From: Pirellulaceae bacterium
GTDB lineage: Bacteria > Planctomycetota > Planctomycetia > Pirellulales > Pirellulaceae
Direction: 5' to 3'
NCBI GenBank assembly: GCA_016784735.1
Contig: JADHUC010000002.1
Coordinates: forward strand, 1-64,000
DNA: 64,000 nucleotides
The notes under the pieces were generated by a model. That model was not told the DNA's origin. It searched no databases and saw nothing but the letters and a program-made list of their open reading frames with translations. Positions 51,003 through 60,061 of the stretch are shown piece by piece (the first letter of the stretch is position 1; every line of letters begins with the position of its first letter). A program made the position numbers and the translations under genes.

Positions 51003-52259
51003 CTAGCGGATCACGACTTTCGATCCGACCGAGAGGATGTGGTAGACATCGGCGGCGTCCGCAGAACTCAATCGGACGCATCCGAAACTGCCATGGTTCG
51101 CGATGGATTTGGCATCCCCGTGAATACAGACATCTCCGCCCAGGCCGATCCACCAGTCGCCATACGGATTCTCTGGTGCTTTGGCGGGAATCTCCATCCT
51201 GTCGCGAGTGAAATACTCGCGACCGGGTTGCTTGGTTTCCACCGTGTATTCGGCCGACTCCGGATCAGGATCATTGCCAATGCTGATGGGAAAGCGACCC
51301 GCGTAGTAACGACCCAGGAACAGCACTAATTCGCTTCGCTTTCGGTCGACTTCCGCCCGGAACGGGCCGCGCAAGACCTTCAACTGCGTACCCGGCTGTA
51401 GCGAGGTGGGATCCGGGATTCCGTTGATGTTCTGCAGAAGGATCATCGGAACCTGATACCGAGCGGCTATGCCCTGGAGCGTGTCGCCCTGCTGTACTTC
51501 GTGGGGCGATACAAGCGCATACTCGCTGGAATAGATCACTTTACCCGCCAGTGGGTCGAGCAAATCGAGTAGACGATCACGCTCCTCGCCTCTCACGTCG
51601 GGATCATTGTAGGTCAGCGACAGCGTATAGAGCGCTTCGGCCCATTGACCTTTCTCCAGTTGCCCCGCGGCGGAACTCCATGCGTTCTCAAACGCACGAT
51701 TCGTCTGCGGTTCGGCAGCCTTGCTTGGTTCGTCGTCCAAGTGAAGCGGCTGGACCGGGTCCGCCGGCGGATCGTTGTAGGCTATACTCATCCGTGCGGT
51801 ACCATCAGCGGATTGAGTAGTGATGGAACCCTCTCCCGGCTGTTGATAGGTGGGGCCTTTTGCGGATTCTGGCGAGTCGGTCGTCTCCGGAACGCTGTAT
51901 TCTTCTGTAATCGGAGTCAGGGGGGGGGCCGATGTCGGTTCGTCTGTGGAACCGAAGGGTGGGTCAGCAGGAGTCGGCCGTTGGTCGGTTACTCGTGCAT
52001 CCGGTTCTGGGAAGCTTGAGTCGACTGGCATCGGCTCCGGGCCGGTCACACTTGGTACCCCAAAGCCTTGCTGCTCGTCGGGTGAGGGAGCTGCGGGATC
52101 GACGGGCGTGCCCGTATCAACTTCCAGCTCTGGTGCCGTATCCTGTTCCCAAGCCACATCCGTGGACGACCCCAATTGGGGCTTGTTCAGCACAACGTAC
52201 ACGCCGAACAGGACAGCAAGCAGCAAGAGAACTACGACGGCCGTTTTGATCGTTTCCAC
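51003..52259 (-). CDS. LysM-containing L,D-transpeptidase (YkuD family)
   Basis: 418 aa from a GTG at 52259, with AAGGAGG eight bases upstream. A membrane anchor (about 6-25, AVVVLLLLAVLFGVYVVL) is followed by a long Pro/Ser/Thr/Asp-rich region (30-170). A LysM lies at about 253-296 (HEVQQGDTLQGIAARYQVP, LQPGTQLKVL). The YkuD domain follows, with catalytic His380 in CIHGDAKS and Ser391-x-Gly-Cys394 in HGSFGCVRLS. Such enzymes form 3-3 crosslinks or attach proteins to peptidoglycan, which fits a planctomycete that keeps a thin wall. Confidence 0.92.
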   Translation of the reverse strand: METIKTAVVVLLLLAVLFGVYVVLNKPQLGSSTDVAWEQDTAPELEVDTGTPVDPAAPSPDEQQGFGVPSVTGPEPMPVDSSFPEPDARVTDQRPTPADPPFGSTDEPTSAPPLTPITEEYSVPETTDSPESAKGPTYQQPGEGSITTQSADGTARMSIAYNDPPADPVQPLHLDDEPSKAAEPQTNRAFENAWSSAAGQLEKGQWAEALYTLSLTYNDPDVRGEERDRLLDLLDPLAGKVIYSSEYALVSPHEVQQGDTLQGIAARYQVPMILLQNINGIPDPTSLQPGTQLKVLRGPFRAEVDRKRSELVLFLGRYYAGRFPISIGNDPDPESAEYTVETKQPGREYFTRDRMEIPAKAPENPYGDWWIGLGGDVCIHGDAKSIANHGSFGCVRLSSADAADVYHILSVGSKVVIR

Positions 52260-52372
52260 TTTCGTCCTCCTTGACGAAAACGAAATGATACCGGGATTCG
52301 ATAAGAATTTCGCGCCCGGAATAGTAAACGAATGCCGAAAGCCGTGCTAGATCAAGATTGAAGATTTTCGTG

Positions 52373-55300
52373 CTAGCACGTGGTCTGGGCCACGCCATCC
52401 AAATGCTGCCTCAGGAATCCCTCTAGGTCACCTTTCTCCAAATCCGCCACCTTGCGGAATTTAATCCGGATCAGGTCCCGGTCGGGTCGAGTGGAATCGA
52501 ATTCCCGATCCCAGCCAAGTGCCGTGACTCGGCCGAATCCCATCAGATTCTTCGGACCGGCGAGCGTCAGATCCACCGACTCGGTCCGCTTCGTGTGCAA
52601 GCTGGCCCAGGGCTCGCGGTGGCCTTCTGGAATGAAGTGGACCAGTTGCTGGTTGTTCCACAGGAACTGGCCTCCGGGCGCGATACCGGCCAGCAGTTCG
52701 CACAACTCTTCCAAGACCTCAGTGCTCCACAGGATCCGCTTGCCCAGCGGGAACCCTTTGCGCATGAAATGCCACTTCTGCCCCAGAATCTTCCACGGCA
52801 TCATGTCTTCCGGATTGATGGCGGTCGTCAGTTTCTGAAAGCTCCGTACCGCTTCCTCCAAAAACGACCAGAATTCGGGCTTGTCGATCTCGTCCAGTGA
52901 AAACGCGCGTACTTCCACTTCCTGCCAGGGTCCGCGAAGGTTCTTGCACCGGACACGCGGCTGGTTGCCGTAGATCGGCAGTTCTTCCATCTGGTTCAGC
53001 GTTTTCAAGTCCAGACGTTCGACCAGGTCCTGCCGACGAAAGGCGCCGCGCGATATGCGGAACTTCATTTTCAGCAGCCACGCCTCGCCAGTGATAGCGT
53101 GCATGAACCAGCCGTCGCTCTTCTTTGTCGCGGCGATCTCGATCACACTGCGGGCATTCCAATTCGTGTCGCTGAACTTGCCCAGCTCGTGAATGCGATC
53201 GACAACTTGCCCCAGGATCCGGCCGTCCCAACGGCAAGGCTCGCCCCTCCGGCCCACGCGATCCTTGGTGTGCCAACCCCGCCCGTCCGTTTCCCACGGC
53301 ATTTTGGCCTCCCGGCCAACGTCAACGATGTCCATATCGCCATCGCGTCGCTGCTCCGCGGCCACCGGATCGTACACCGACCGTTCTTCGAGCGGACCGG
53401 CCTTCAGTACCGGCGCCAACGCCACAGCCGTGTGCGATACCGGCTTGCTGCCCGCATTCCCTTTCGACGTCTTGTAGGATGGACTTCCAAGTCCGTCCCC
53501 TGCGGCCGCGTAATCAACGATCGCCTCCGGCGGTCCCTCGACGACCACTGTCCCGCCTTGCTCGCCCGCCTCGGGTCCCAAGTCGATGATCCAATCAGCC
53601 TGCTTGATCACATCCAAGTTGTGCTCGATCAACACAACCGTATTGCCCAGATCGACCAGTCGGTGCAGGACGTCGAGCAACTTGGTCAGGTCGTCGAAGT
53701 GCAAACCGGTCGTGGGCTCGTCCAGCAAATACAGCGTCCGGCCGGTATCCGGTCGCGCCAACTCCGCCGCCAACTTAACTCGTTGCGCCTCACCGCCCGA
53801 GAGGGTCGGCGCCGGCTGGCCCAGCGTCAGGTAGTCCAGGCCCACGTCGCACAACGTCTGCAGGATTCGGCGGATCTTGGGGATATTCTCGAACAGCCGA
53901 ATCGCTTCACCGCACGTCATGTCCAGCACGTCGCTGATCGAACGACCGTGGTACGCGACCGCCAGCGTTTCTGGGTTGTACCGCTTGCCTTTACACGTTT
54001 CGCACTCGACCCACACGTCCGGCAGGAAGTGCATTTCGATGCACCGCTGGCCGTTGCCCTCACAATCGTCGCAACGCCCGCCGGCCACGTTAAAGCTGAA
54101 ACGCCGTGCCGTGTACCCGCGGAGCTTGGCTTCGGGCAATTGCGAAAACAAGGTGCGGATCAACTCGAACACGCCCGTGTACGTGGCGGGATTCGACGTG
54201 GGCGAATTGCCCAACGGCTGTTGATCCACGCGGATCACCTTGTTGATGTGTTCCACGCCGCGGATGTCGTCGTGGGCGCCGGGGATCGTCTTCGCGCGGT
54301 GTAGCCGCTTGGCCAGTGCGCCGTAAAGTATGTCGTCGATCAACGAACTCTTCCCGCCGCCGCTGACGCCGGTTACGACCGTGAGCGTACCAAGCGGTAT
54401 GCGTACGTCGATATTCTTCAGGTTATTGTGGCGAGCGCCACCGATTTCCAGCCAGTCGATCGTCGCGGAAGGTGCGGACGCAGAAACCGAGTCGCCGGAC
54501 GCGCGGCTGTTGGCTCGATACCAGCCGTCACCGTCCGGCAGTCGTTCGAGCCGGCGGTTGGCCGGTACGGCAATCGCCTTCTTGCCGCCCAGATACGGAC
54601 CGGTTACCGAGGCGCGTCGCCGAGCGATCTGTGCAGATGTCCCTTGAGCGACGATCTGCCCGCCGTTCTTGCCGGCGCCGGGGCCGAAGTCACACACGTA
54701 GTCGCCGCCGGCGATCACGTCTCGATCGTGTTCGACCACGACTAGCGTGTTGCCCAGGTCGCGCAGTTTGTGCAATGCGGCCAACAGCCGACGGTTGTCA
54801 CGTGGGTGGAGCCCGATGGTCGGTTCGTCCAGGACGTACAGCACTCCGCAAAGTCCGCTGCCCAATTGGCTGGCCAGACGTATTCGCTGCGCCTCGCCGT
54901 TGGAGAGCGTTGCGGCGCCACGCCCCAGCGTCAGGTAGTCCAGCCCCACGTCGAGGAGGAACTGAACGCGGCCGCGGATCTCGCGTATGAGTTCGCCGGC
55001 GGTCTTTCGTTCGCGCGTCGTCAGCTTCCACCCACTGACGGTTTTCCGAAATTGCCTCAAGGGCAACCGGCTCAATTCGTCAATCGTTTTGCCATGAAAA
55101 CGCACAGCCCCTGCGTCGTCGCGCAAGCGGCTGCCACTGCACACGGAACACTCTACTTCGTCGACGAACTGCTCCAGACGGGCACGGAACGACGGCGACA
55201 GGCGTGACGCCTCCTCCAACGCCGGATACAGCCCCTTGAACTGAAACCGGAAAAGGGGACGTGCCGCGCGGCGTTTGCCCTTGCGGCGTGGCGTCACGTC

Positions 55301-58300
55301 AAACCACTGATCGCCCGTGCCGTGCATCACCAGACGGCGTTCGCGCGCGTCGAGTTGTTCGAACGGCTTGTCGATCGGTATGCCCGTACCTTGCGACAGG
55401 GCATCCAGCATCAGTTGCGACACCTGGTGGCCTAGATTCGGCCACAGGGCGACCGCGCCTTCGGCCAAAGTCAGCTTCGGATCGCGCAACAGGGCTGCCG
55501 GATTTGTGCCGATTTGGACGCCGAGGCCTTCGCAGGATTCACACCAGCCGAGCGGGCTATTGAAGGAGAAACTGTGAGGCGTCAATGGTTCGAAGCTGCG
55601 TCCGCAACGATCGCATGCCAGGTGTTGGCTGTGGACGCGGACTTTCCATCGCGATTCGGCAACGTTGTCTCGCACGCGAGCGACGCGGATCACCCCTTTG
55701 CCCACCGCCAGTGCATCTTCCACACTCTCGGCGATTCTGGAACGTGCCCGCTCCCCAACTGCTACGCGGTCGACCACAATCTCGACCGAATGGCGACGCC
55801 GGCGGTCGATTTCCGGCGGTTGGTCAATCGAATGCGTGGTTCGGTCAACGCGGATTCGTACGTAGCCCGCAGCACGAATCTCCTCCCACAACGTCTCGTA
55901 CTGCTGGCCCACTTCGATGTCCACCGGTGCCATTAGGTACAGCCTTGTGCCCTCCGGCACGGCCATGACCTTATCCGCGATTTCGTCAACCGACTGCGTT
56001 CCGATCGGCACGTTGCAGTCGGGACAGTTAGGCTGGCCGGCGCGGGCCAGTAGAATCCGGAGATAATCGTAGATCTCTGTGACCGTCCCGACGGTGGACC
56101 GGGGGGTGTTGCCCAGGTTCTTTTGCTCGATGGCCACCGCCGGCGACAGGCCGTCGATGTGGTCCAGCTTGGGCTTCTGCATCTGGCCGACGAACTGGCG
56201 AGCGTAGGCGCTCAGGCTTTCCACATACCGCCGCTGGCCTTCGGCGTAGATCGTATCCATGGCCAGCGAACTTTTGCCGGACCCGCTGGGGCCACAGAAC
56301 ACGGTCATTTTGTCGCGACGAATCTTGGCGTCGACGCCTTTCAGGTTGTGCTGGCGAGCACCTTGGACGATGATTTCTTTGGCTAGGCGGCCTTTGCCAT
56401 TTGATTGGGGAGATTTCTTGGGGGCGGCGTTGGTGGGCGATTCAGGTCCCGCCCGGCAGGCGGGACCTACTGCGTTGTGCGGCAGGATGGGGGCTAGGGC
56501 TTGTCCTGTGTATGAGTCGGGATGCGCGGCCAGTTCCTCCGGCGTTCCCGTCGCTACGATCCGACCGCCGTCTTCGCCGCCTTCCGGTCCCAAGTCGATG
56601 ATCCAGTCGGCCGTTTTGATTACGTCCAGGTTGTGCTCGACCACCAAGACCGTGTTGCCGGCAGTCACGAAGTCGTGCAGGACCTTCAGCAACATCTTGA
56701 TGTCCGCGAAGTGCAGACCCGTGGTCGGCTCGTCCAGCAGATAGAGCGTCTGGCCGGTGCTTATCTTGACCAACTCGCGGGCAAGCTTGATCCGCTGCGC
56801 CTCGCCGCCGGACAGCGTTGGCGACGACTGGCCCAATTTCAAATAATCCAGCCCGACATCGTGCAGCGTCTGAAGCTTGTGTCGCACCTTCGGGATGTTC
56901 TCGAACAACTCCAACGCTTGCTGGACATCCATTTCCAGCACTTCCGCGATCGACTTGCCCTTGAATCGGACCTGCAGCGTTTCGCGGTTGTACCGGTGGC
57001 CTTCGCAGATTGGGCAGGTGACCCAGACGTCCGCCAGGAAATCCATTTCCAGCCGGTTGGAACCGTTGCCGTCACAGGCTCCGCATCTGCCGCCGTCCAC
57101 GTTGAAGCTGAAACGCCCTGGTTTGTATCCGCGGCGCTTCGACTCGGGAAGCTGGGTGTACAGATGGCGGATGTCGTCAAAGACCTTGATATAGGTGCCC
57201 GGATTCGAACGCGGCGTGCGGCCGATCGGCGACTGGTCGATGGCGATCAGTTTGTCCAAATGCTGAAGACCTTTGATCGCCGTGTGTGCACCCGGAGTCC
57301 CTTCGCCGCGGTTCAAATCCCGCCGCAACGCTTCGACCAGGATGTCATTCACCAGCGAACTCTTGCCGGAGCCCGAAACGCCGGTCACGCACACGAACAT
57401 TCCCAGCGGGATATCGACATCGACCTTCTTCAGGTTGTTGTGCGAGGCGCCCATCACGCGCAGGCACTGGTCGCCAATCGACCGGCGCTCTTCGGGCACT
57501 TCGATCTCCAACTCGCCAGCCAAATATTTTCCCGTGATGCTGCGTTTCTCGCCGAGCACCTTTCGCAGGGGGCCCGCCACAACCAACTCACCACCGCGCA
57601 CGCCGGGGCCGGGGCCGAAGTCGATGATATGGTCCGCGGCCCGCATGGTGTCTTCGTCGTGTTCGACCACAACGACCGTGTTGCCCATGTCGCGAAGCCG
57701 CTGGAGGGTCGATAGCAACCGATGGTTGTCGCGCGAGTGCAGGCCGATGGACGGTTCGTCCAAGATGTACAGCACGCCGACCAGACCGGAACCGATTTGA
57801 CCGGCCAACCGGATGCGTTGAGACTCGCCTCCGGCAAGGGTGGGCGCAGTGCGGTCCAACGTCAGGTAATCCAAGCCGACGTTCAACAAGAAGCTCAGGC
57901 GAGCGCGGATTTCTTTCAGCACCTCCTCGGCAATCAGCGAACGCGTCTTGTCCAACTCCAATTGGCTGAAAAAGTCCGCCGCCTCGGCGATCGACAAATC
58001 GCAGACTTCGGGCAGCGACAGCGTCGGATGGTCCTTGAATCGCGCATGAGTCGTGGTCACCTTCACCGATTGGGCTTGCGGATTCAGCCGTTGCCCTTTG
58101 CACGAAGTGCAGGGCGCGGTGCTCATGTATTTTTCAAGCTGTCGCAGGTACAGGCGGTTCTTGGCGTTGCGGTACCTCGACAACAAAGTAGGAATGATCC
58201 CTTCGAAGCGTCCGCCATACTTCATGGGCGACTTGCCGCCGCGCCAGGTTAAGGTGATGTGTTCGTCGCCCGTGCCCCAAAGCAAGAGTTCTTGGATGGC

Positions 58301-59410
58301 ATGATCGAGGTCCTGCCAGGCTGTTTCAAGCATCACGCCGGACGGTAGCCCGAGCTTCCGCTCCATAGTGTCCGCCACGCCCTGGTAAATATGCCGCCGC
58401 CAGCGTCCCAGTTCTTTCCATTTGCCCAACAACTCGAAGCAGCCCTGCTTGAACGAGCGTTTGCGATTCTCCTCAGGCACAAGCAGATCGGGGTCAAACG
58501 TGTAGAACTGCCCCAGTCCATCGCATTCCAGACACATGCCCTGGGGACTGTTGAAGCTGAACATTTGCGGGCTCGGCGGTTCGAAGCTCAGGCCACAGTC
58601 CGTACACGCGTAGTCGACCGAAAAGACAACGTCGTTCGGGTTCCTTCTCCGGCGTTTTCTGGGAGAGGGCTGGGGTGAGCGCTTCTCCGCCACTTCCATC
58701 GCCACAATCAGATTCCCGCGGCCGACTTTCAATGCCAGATCGACCGCCTCGGCCAACCGTGAGCGCACGGCCGGTTTGGCGACCAGTCGATCCACCATCA
58801 CCTCGATGTCATGCCGCATCTGGCGGTCCAACTGCAGTTGGTCGCTCAGCGATACGACCTGGCCGTCGACACGCGCACGCACAAACCCCTGTTTCAACAG
58901 GTCCTCGAACAGATCGCGGTACTCGCCCTTCTGGCCACGGATGATCGGCGCCAGCACGGCGAATCGAACGCCCTGTTCGAGTTGGAGGATGCGAGCGAGG
59001 ATCTGTTCGCGCGTCTGTGCGGTGATCGGCTTATCGCACTTGGGGCAGTAGCCTTGCCCGACACGCGCAAACAACACGCGCAGGTAATCGTAGACCTCGG
59101 TAATGGTGCCGACCGTCGACCGAGGATTGTTGCCGGTGGACTTCTGCGAAATAGAAACCGAAGGGCTCAGGCCGGCAATATAGTCGACATCCGGCTTGGG
59201 CATCTGCCCGAGAAACTGCCGAGCGAAACTGGACAGGCTCTCGACGTACCGCCGCTGGCCTTCTGCATACAACGTATCGAACGCCAGCGAACTCTTGCCC
59301 GAACCGCTGACACCGGTCAAGCAGATCAACTTGTTCCGCGGCAGAACCAGATCGACGTCCCGAAGATTATGTTCTCGAGCGCCTTTGACAATAATGTCCG
59401 AGGCAGGCAT
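52373..59410 (-). CDS. uvrA: Double-length UvrA (two UvrA units) with extra C-terminal region
   Basis: 2345 aa against about 940 for a usual UvrA. Unit 1 (1 to about 975) has Walker A GVSGSGKSSL twice, zinc-finger cysteines (YCPKCDKP, CTDCGLSFEPPSPQMFSFNS and CGACDGNG), and ABC signatures LAGGESQRIRL and LSGGEAQRIKLA. Unit 2 (about 1005-1960) repeats this with GPSGSGKSSL, then GVSGGGKSSL, NCPDCNVP, CDDCEGNG, LSNGEAQRIRLA and LSGGEAQRVKLA. One signature Gly is Asn and one Walker residue Ser is Gly. The linker (about 980-994, AVGPACRAGPES) is encoded by a dispersed palindrome. About 345 more residues follow (2000-2345) with no known domain. UvrA recognises damaged DNA for excision repair; tandem UvrA is known in Chlamydiae. 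Confidence 0.93.
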   Translation of the reverse strand: MPASDIIVKGAREHNLRDVDLVLPRNKLICLTGVSGSGKSSLAFDTLYAEGQRRYVESLSSFARQFLGQMPKPDVDYIAGLSPSVSISQKSTGNNPRSTVGTITEVYDYLRVLFARVGQGYCPKCDKPITAQTREQILARILQLEQGVRFAVLAPIIRGQKGEYRDLFEDLLKQGFVRARVDGQVVSLSDQLQLDRQMRHDIEVMVDRLVAKPAVRSRLAEAVDLALKVGRGNLIVAMEVAEKRSPQPSPRKRRRRNPNDVVFSVDYACTDCGLSFEPPSPQMFSFNSPQGMCLECDGLGQFYTFDPDLLVPEENRKRSFKQGCFELLGKWKELGRWRRHIYQGVADTMERKLGLPSGVMLETAWQDLDHAIQELLLWGTGDEHITLTWRGGKSPMKYGGRFEGIIPTLLSRYRNAKNRLYLRQLEKYMSTAPCTSCKGQRLNPQAQSVKVTTTHARFKDHPTLSLPEVCDLSIAEAADFFSQLELDKTRSLIAEEVLKEIRARLSFLLNVGLDYLTLDRTAPTLAGGESQRIRLAGQIGSGLVGVLYILDEPSIGLHSRDNHRLLSTLQRLRDMGNTVVVVEHDEDTMRAADHIIDFGPGPGVRGGELVVAGPLRKVLGEKRSITGKYLAGELEIEVPEERRSIGDQCLRVMGASHNNLKKVDVDIPLGMFVCVTGVSGSGKSSLVNDILVEALRRDLNRGEGTPGAHTAIKGLQHLDKLIAIDQSPIGRTPRSNPGTYIKVFDDIRHLYTQLPESKRRGYKPGRFSFNVDGGRCGACDGNGSNRLEMDFLADVWVTCPICEGHRYNRETLQVRFKGKSIAEVLEMDVQQALELFENIPKVRHKLQTLHDVGLDYLKLGQSSPTLSGGEAQRIKLARELVKISTGQTLYLLDEPTTGLHFADIKMLLKVLHDFVTAGNTVLVVEHNLDVIKTADWIIDLGPEGGEDGGRIVATGTPEELAAHPDSYTGQALAPILPHNAVGPACRAGPESPTNAAPKKSPQSNGKGRLAKEIIVQGARQHNLKGVDAKIRRDKMTVFCGPSGSGKSSLAMDTIYAEGQRRYVESLSAYARQFVGQMQKPKLDHIDGLSPAVAIEQKNLGNTPRSTVGTVTEIYDYLRILLARAGQPNCPDCNVPIGTQSVDEIADKVMAVPEGTRLYLMAPVDIEVGQQYETLWEEIRAAGYVRIRVDRTTHSIDQPPEIDRRRRHSVEIVVDRVAVGERARSRIAESVEDALAVGKGVIRVARVRDNVAESRWKVRVHSQHLACDRCGRSFEPLTPHSFSFNSPLGWCESCEGLGVQIGTNPAALLRDPKLTLAEGAVALWPNLGHQVSQLMLDALSQGTGIPIDKPFEQLDARERRLVMHGTGDQWFDVTPRRKGKRRAARPLFRFQFKGLYPALEEASRLSPSFRARLEQFVDEVECSVCSGSRLRDDAGAVRFHGKTIDELSRLPLRQFRKTVSGWKLTTRERKTAGELIREIRGRVQFLLDVGLDYLTLGRGAATLSNGEAQRIRLASQLGSGLCGVLYVLDEPTIGLHPRDNRRLLAALHKLRDLGNTLVVVEHDRDVIAGGDYVCDFGPGAGKNGGQIVAQGTSAQIARRRASVTGPYLGGKKAIAVPANRRLERLPDGDGWYRANSRASGDSVSASAPSATIDWLEIGGARHNNLKNIDVRIPLGTLTVVTGVSGGGKSSLIDDILYGALAKRLHRAKTIPGAHDDIRGVEHINKVIRVDQQPLGNSPTSNPATYTGVFELIRTLFSQLPEAKLRGYTARRFSFNVAGGRCDDCEGNGQRCIEMHFLPDVWVECETCKGKRYNPETLAVAYHGRSISDVLDMTCGEAIRLFENIPKIRRILQTLCDVGLDYLTLGQPAPTLSGGEAQRVKLAAELARPDTGRTLYLLDEPTTGLHFDDLTKLLDVLHRLVDLGNTVVLIEHNLDVIKQADWIIDLGPEAGEQGGTVVVEGPPEAIVDYAAAGDGLGSPSYKTSKGNAGSKPVSHTAVALAPVLKAGPLEERSVYDPVAAEQRRDGDMDIVDVGREAKMPWETDGRGWHTKDRVGRRGEPCRWDGRILGQVVDRIHELGKFSDTNWNARSVIEIAATKKSDGWFMHAITGEAWLLKMKFRISRGAFRRQDLVERLDLKTLNQMEELPIYGNQPRVRCKNLRGPWQEVEVRAFSLDEIDKPEFWSFLEEAVRSFQKLTTAINPEDMMPWKILGQKWHFMRKGFPLGKRILWSTEVLEELCELLAGIAPGGQFLWNNQQLVHFIPEGHREPWASLHTKRTESVDLTLAGPKNLMGFGRVTALGWDREFDSTRPDRDLIRIKFRKVADLEKGDLEGFLRQHLDGVAQTTC
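53474..53497. repeat. GTAGGATGGACTTCC repeat inside uvrA
   Basis: GTAGGAT followed by the palindrome GGACTTCCAAGTCC (53481-53494) lies in the coding region just after the second UvrA unit, encoding LGSPSYKT in that protein. It resembles intergenic planctomycete repeats and marks the junction between the UvrA part and the extra C-terminal region. Confidence 0.6.
56444..56468. repeat. AGGTCCCG-type palindrome inside uvrA
   Basis: AGGTCCCGCC (56444-56453) and GGCGGGACCT (56459-56468) form the same palindrome seen at 7263, 7434, 19303 and 19354. Here it lies inside the linker codons between the two UvrA units and keeps the reading frame. Confidence 0.85.
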
Positions 59411-59943
59411 TTTTTCGTATTTCTACTCCGGCCGGCAGCAGCGCAAGTTGGGCAGGCACGTCCGACAAAAAAGCGACAAACGGGGGTATCCGCCCAGCCG
59501 ACATGCGGCTCCGCCGAGCCGATAGAAGAGGGATTCATCCGTGCAAAACACTGTATTCTAGGAAGCCAATGCAAAGGTACAAGGAGCAACGGCTTCGTGG
59601 TGTCCCGCGTCTGAATTGAACCCAAATATTCATCGTGCCCCCTATAAGTTCTGCCGAAAAGCCGGCCACGTTGACCCGTGAAGACATTTTATGTTTCGCT
59701 GAGTGGCAATTATCTCTACTGGCGCATATCGTCTCGGCCGCATCCTTGTCTGGCACCAGTCGGTGCCTCTTGCCGTGGATGGTGACACACCACTCGCCGC
59801 GGGCCTTCCAACATCATATCTTGTTAGGTCTGGCCATTGTCTGGTATCCTTGATGACCGGAGATGGTTTCGGACTTTCGTTTAGTATCAATGAATAGTAT
59901 CAACAACCCACCGAAACTCAAAAAGACAGCAAAAACCCTGGGC
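59411..59943. other. Intergenic region upstream of tRNA-Thr
   Basis: No gene is supported. It must contain the promoters for uvrA (minus) and for the tRNA (plus). GGCACCAGTCGGTGCC at 59753-59768 is a short perfect-arm hairpin. Small plus-strand frames (such as 59703-59897) have neither ribosome site nor recognisable product. Confidence 0.6.
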
Positions 59944-60017
59944 GCCAGCGTAGCTTCAATTGGCAGAGCACCGCATTCGTAATGCGGGGGTTGCGGGTTC
60001 GACTCCCGCCGCTGGCT
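59944..60017 (+). tRNA. trnT: tRNA-Thr (anticodon CGU)
   Basis: A complete cloverleaf is visible. The acceptor stem is GCCAGCG with CGCTGGC and a T discriminator at 60017. The D arm contains AGCTTCAATTGGCAGAGC, the anticodon stem-loop is CCGCA-TTCGTAA-TGCGG with CGT at the centre, and the T arm is GCGGGTTCGACTCCCGC. CCA is not encoded. The anticodon reads ACG (Thr). It is followed 44 bases later by a protein gene on the same strand, so shared transcription is likely. Confidence 0.95.
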
Positions 60018-60061
60018 CTTTCTCGTTTCTTGCAGGCCCGACTTTACTGGAGAGACTCCCT

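Noticed and set aside
50815-51153. 113-codon N-terminal extension of PyrE
   Set aside because: It crosses an inverted repeat and the end of the neighbouring gene; TTG at 50814 has a proper ribosome site and gives the usual PyrE length.
53099-54304. 401-codon plus-strand frame
   Set aside because: Antisense to uvrA; composition is Arg/His/Gln-rich and shows no motif. The same holds for 56522-57715.
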